From Lachnospiraceae bacterium AC2028 (GTDB lineage Bacteria; Bacillota; Clostridia; Lachnospirales; Lachnospiraceae): DNA of 64,000 nt. The translations under genes were made by a program, and so were the position numbers. The notes under the pieces are model-generated. The model saw nothing but the letters and a program-made list of their open reading frames with translations. It did not search any database and had not been told where the DNA came from. Location: the NCBI GenBank assembly GCA_000702685.1, contig JNJD01000013.1:1-64000 (forward strand), read 5' to 3'. Numbering within the stretch: the stretch's first letter is position 1; each line of letters opens with the position of its first letter. Of the stretch, positions 61,959 to 64,000 are shown piece by piece.

Positions 61959-62003
61959 ATGCATGTACGATTGGCTCATTGGTTAGAATTTGCATGAACA
62001 CTG
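61959..62003 (+). repeat. Direct repeat, right copy (duplicated glgA 3' end)
   Basis: Begins ATGCATGTACGATTGG. It could encode the glgA tail but has no gene in front of it. The sequence after it runs straight into a terminator at 62010, which may be the original glgA terminator. Confidence 0.9.
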
Positions 62004-62009
62004 AACTTC

Positions 62010-62043
62010 AAGGCACTTCCCCGCACCGGGCAAGTGCCTTTTT
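62010..62043 (+). terminator. Rho-independent terminator (probable original glgA terminator)
   Basis: AAGGCACTT (62010-62018) pairs with AAGTGCCTT (62032-62040), followed by T residues. It lies just right of the direct repeat. Confidence 0.88.
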
Positions 62044-62073
62044 CTTATTCATTTTTCCGCTCGAGACCGGCAA

Positions 62074-62110
62074 TTGCAAAACGTTCTTTAAAATGATAGT
62101 ATTAAAGAAC
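62074..62110 (+). promoter_or_regulatory. abiEi promoter and palindromic operator
   Basis: TTGCAA (62074-62079), exactly 17 bases, TAGTAT (62097-62102). GTTCTTTAA (62083-62091) and TTAAAGAAC (62102-62110) form a perfect inverted repeat that flanks the -10 box. AbiEi antitoxins are known to repress through such repeats. Confidence 0.72.
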
Positions 62111-62131
62111 GAAATGAAAGGCGGTGATGGT

Positions 62132-62731
62132 ATGGATTATACATATGATAGCCTGAAGATTTTGATAGAAAAGCAGGGCGGAGTCGTTTCATCCGGTGAT
62201 CTTATAAAGGCTGGGGTGGACAGAATGATGCTTTATACGCTCCTTGCACAGGGGGTTCTGAGAAAAGAATCCCATGGCAATTATGTTCTGGCGGATGATG
62301 AACCCGATGAATACAGGATCATTCAGAACCGGTCCGAAAAACTGATCTATTCGCATGGGACGGCCCTGTTTCTGCATGGGATGTCCGACCGGGTCCCCCA
62401 TGTTTTGGACATAACCGTTCCGCAGGGTGATAATGTCTCCCGCATTAAGAAAGATTATCAGGGTACAAGATTTCATTATTGCAAAAAGGAATTATGGGAT
62501 CTCGGAATCACGAATGCAAATACCCCGCAGGGATACAGTGTCAGGGTATATGATCCCGAGAGATGTATCTGCGACTTGATCAAAGACAGGGATAATGTCG
62601 ATAAGCAGATCTTTATTCAGGCTTTGCAGGAGTATTTCAGAGGAAAATGTAATCCCCGGAAAATTCTGAAGTATGCTAAAGCGTTAAACATAGAATCCAA
62701 GGTAAGAAATTACATGGAGGTGCTTCAGTGA
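62132..62731 (+). CDS. AbiEi-type antitoxin / transcriptional regulator
   Basis: 199 residues. The N-terminal winged helix is clear (LKILIEKQGGVVSSGDLIKAGV, then LLAQGVLRKESHGNYVL). The C-terminal AbiEi region follows (SHGTALFLHGMSDRVPHVLDITVP ... VRVYDPERCICDLIKDRD). In full type IV systems it represses its operon and counters the AbiEii nucleotidyltransferase toxin. The ATG at 62132 with AAAGGCGG is preferred over starts further upstream. The expected toxin gene is missing (see the following entry). Confidence 0.85.
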   Translation: MDYTYDSLKILIEKQGGVVSSGDLIKAGVDRMMLYTLLAQGVLRKESHGNYVLADDEPDEYRIIQNRSEKLIYSHGTALFLHGMSDRVPHVLDITVPQGDNVSRIKKDYQGTRFHYCKKELWDLGITNANTPQGYSVRVYDPERCICDLIKDRDNVDKQIFIQALQEYFRGKCNPRKILKYAKALNIESKVRNYMEVLQ

Positions 62732-62775
62732 AAGAAATAGGCAGAAGAGTATCCGGGACTGATTCCGGTAATTGA
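62728..62775 (+). pseudogene. Vestigial second cistron after abiEi (toxin remnant?)
   Basis: GGAGG at 62715-62719 and a GTGA overlap start (62728) are exactly what a coupled abiEii would have, but the frame closes after 15 codons (VKEIGRRVSGTDSGN). No other frame continues. It reads as a deleted toxin gene; it may also be chance. Confidence 0.4.
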
Positions 62776-62838
62776 GTAAAATTCCCCCACGGAGTTGTAT
62801 AATGTCATTAGTGAAACTGCAAACAGGAGAAGATGGCT

Positions 62839-64000
62839 ATGGCTGACATTTCTTTAAAATTCGGAACCCCGAAAGCGGTAAGCTTCAGGGAAAAAGGAAT
62901 AAGTGATCCTTTGTATGCAAGGTTTTTCGGCTCTGCGGTTATAAGTGAATACGACACATCAAGATATCCCGATGACGATGCTGCGATCATCGCTGTCAAG
63001 TCGGGTGTCATGGATATGTCGGATGAGATATTTGCTGATTGGCCCGCAGGGGATGTCATGGATTCCAATAAAGAGGAAGTGCTGGCTTCATGCTTTACCG
63101 AGAGGTTCGAAAAGCTCGGGATCAAAGCGTCTTTTGAAGTTCTGAATTTTCAGCTGACCGAAGAATCCCAGAAAACTTACGACGCCCTCGGCAAAAAGAA
63201 AATAGTACTCGACTATACCTCCGGACAGCCCAAGCTCTCGGATCTTACTCCCGAAGACCACGGACCGGTCATTGAGATCCACTATTCGCACTCGTCTCAC
63301 GGAATGTCGATGGGAAGCGGGGCTACTAACAGTGACGACATTGTGTGGCAGGAAGACGGAAGTGTCATCATCGAAAGCAGGGATCACAGCAACGGAACCG
63401 ACACATACTCAAAATACATAGCAGGCAGTAAAGCGGCAGAAAAGCTCCGCAAATATGTAAAGGATGCACATCTTGCCGAGATGGCCCAGGTCAGCTTTAT
63501 CCCTTCCCCGTTCCAGATGACTGACTATTCATCTAGTTCAAGCCTTAGATTAACCTTTGATGACGGTAAGGATGGAACACAGGTAAAGGTCACAAGATCT
63601 TTGAACACCGGATCCTACTGGAAGCTTCAGAGCGATGCCGTCAGTGGAATGTTCGACATTGTAAATGAATGCACGTCCACCGGTACCTGTCTTGAGACGA
63701 AAATAACCCCGTATGATATCTTTTCTCCCGCCGGCACCTTCACAGGTTTTGTGGGAATGGGAATGATGGGAATGATGGGCGGCAATGCTCCCGCACCTGC
63801 AGATCCCAAACCTATAGCACCGGAACCGGCTAAGCCCTCTCCGGGCACCTGGTTCTGCACCTGCGGTTCCGAAAACAGTGACTCCGCAATATTCTGTCCC
63901 GAATGCGGCACCCCCAGACCTGCCGAGCCCTCTAAGCCCGGAGCTTGGAACTGTCCCAGCTGCGGTGCCGAGAACTTCGGAAAATTCTGCGCCGAGTGCG
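62839..64000 (+). CDS. Zinc-ribbon protein of unknown function, cut by the window end
   Basis: At least 387 residues, open at the right edge. ATG at 62839 has AGGAGA eight bases before it (an ATG at 62833 is too close). A TATAAT at 62798-62803 may be its promoter. The first 290 residues are not recognised; a Gly/Met-rich segment (GFVGMGMMGMMGG) and a Pro/Ala linker follow. Two zinc ribbons are visible, CTCG ... CPECG and CPSCG ... CAECG, the latter at the edge. Codon use is like the core genome, unlike the islet genes. Confidence 0.8.
   Translation, partial: MADISLKFGTPKAVSFREKGISDPLYARFFGSAVISEYDTSRYPDDDAAIIAVKSGVMDMSDEIFADWPAGDVMDSNKEEVLASCFTERFEKLGIKASFEVLNFQLTEESQKTYDALGKKKIVLDYTSGQPKLSDLTPEDHGPVIEIHYSHSSHGMSMGSGATNSDDIVWQEDGSVIIESRDHSNGTDTYSKYIAGSKAAEKLRKYVKDAHLAEMAQVSFIPSPFQMTDYSSSSSLRLTFDDGKDGTQVKVTRSLNTGSYWKLQSDAVSGMFDIVNECTSTGTCLETKITPYDIFSPAGTFTGFVGMGMMGMMGGNAPAPADPKPIAPEPAKPSPGTWFCTCGSENSDSAIFCPECGTPRPAEPSKPGAWNCPSCGAENFGKFCAEC

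Noticed and set aside
57466-62003. Classic integrative element or prophage at glgA
   Set aside because: No integrase, relaxase, replication or structural phage gene lies between the repeats, so only an islet is claimed.
1-64000. CRISPR array
   Set aside because: No regularly spaced direct repeats were seen; the five palindrome copies are scattered, not an array.

Overview
The window looks like chromosome of a motile, anaerobic, low-to-mid G+C Firmicute of the Clostridia, most likely family Lachnospiraceae. This is inferred from the short flagellin, the T-box in front of valS, the AhrC/ArgR-type ARG boxes, strong AAGGAGG ribosome sites, the ComEA/ComEC/HolA genes, and several small genes of types I associate with that family. 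The genus cannot be fixed by eye. No rRNA, CRISPR array, transposase or integrase was recognised.

Layout. (1) 1-11.2 kb: a flagellin gene with a sigma-28-type promoter and a structured leader, followed by a nine-gene flagellin or surface-glycan modification block: two CgeB-like glycosyltransferases, a cytidylyltransferase, a methyltransferase, an Asp/Glu racemase-like protein, an SGNH-like protein, a TagF-like phosphotransferase, a DUF115/Maf-type motility glycosyltransferase and a GT2. (2) 11.2-12.3 kb: hicAB plus an orphan higA-like antitoxin. (3) 12.4-16.3 kb: a sugar ABC importer (two permeases and a lipoprotein) behind a promoter that carries a palindrome. (4) 16.4-24.6 kb: tRNA-Val(GAC), then mraY, greA, a CPBP protease, two membrane envelope proteins and a helicase with a fused nuclease-like domain. 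(5) 24.6-29.8 kb: a 0.7-kb gene-free stretch, a GH13 amylase, and T-box-valS. (6) 29.8-35.0 kb: TPR/zinc-ribbon protein, GH25 lysozyme-like protein, ACT protein, RidA, and a LytTR regulator. (7) 35.1-41.6 kb: arginine biosynthesis, with argG divergent from GNAT-argJ-argC-argB-argD across a region with ARG boxes. (8) 41.7-52.7 kb: solute-binding protein, ComEA-like lipoprotein, two-component system, GerMN lipoprotein, holA, trmL, acyltransferase, comEC. (9) 52.7-57.5 kb: mazEF, mscL with a C-terminal zinc ribbon, TPR lipoprotein, pyrF, glgA. (10) 57.5-62.0 kb: an A+T-rich islet of two zinc-ribbon genes bracketed by a duplication of the glgA 3' end. (11) 62.0 kb to the end: an AbiEi-like antitoxin whose toxin is missing, and a truncated zinc-ribbon protein running off the window.

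The most interesting signals are: the flagellin modification block, whose cytidylyltransferase, TagF-like, methyltransferase and racemase genes suggest a phosphodiester-linked amino-acid-like decoration; the glgA-flanked islet; a dispersed palindrome family (core GGGGACAGTCCC) sitting at gene ends and once supplying a stop codon; and several palindromes lying on or beside promoters of accessory loci (hicAB, the sugar ABC operon, mazEF, abiEi, the islet).
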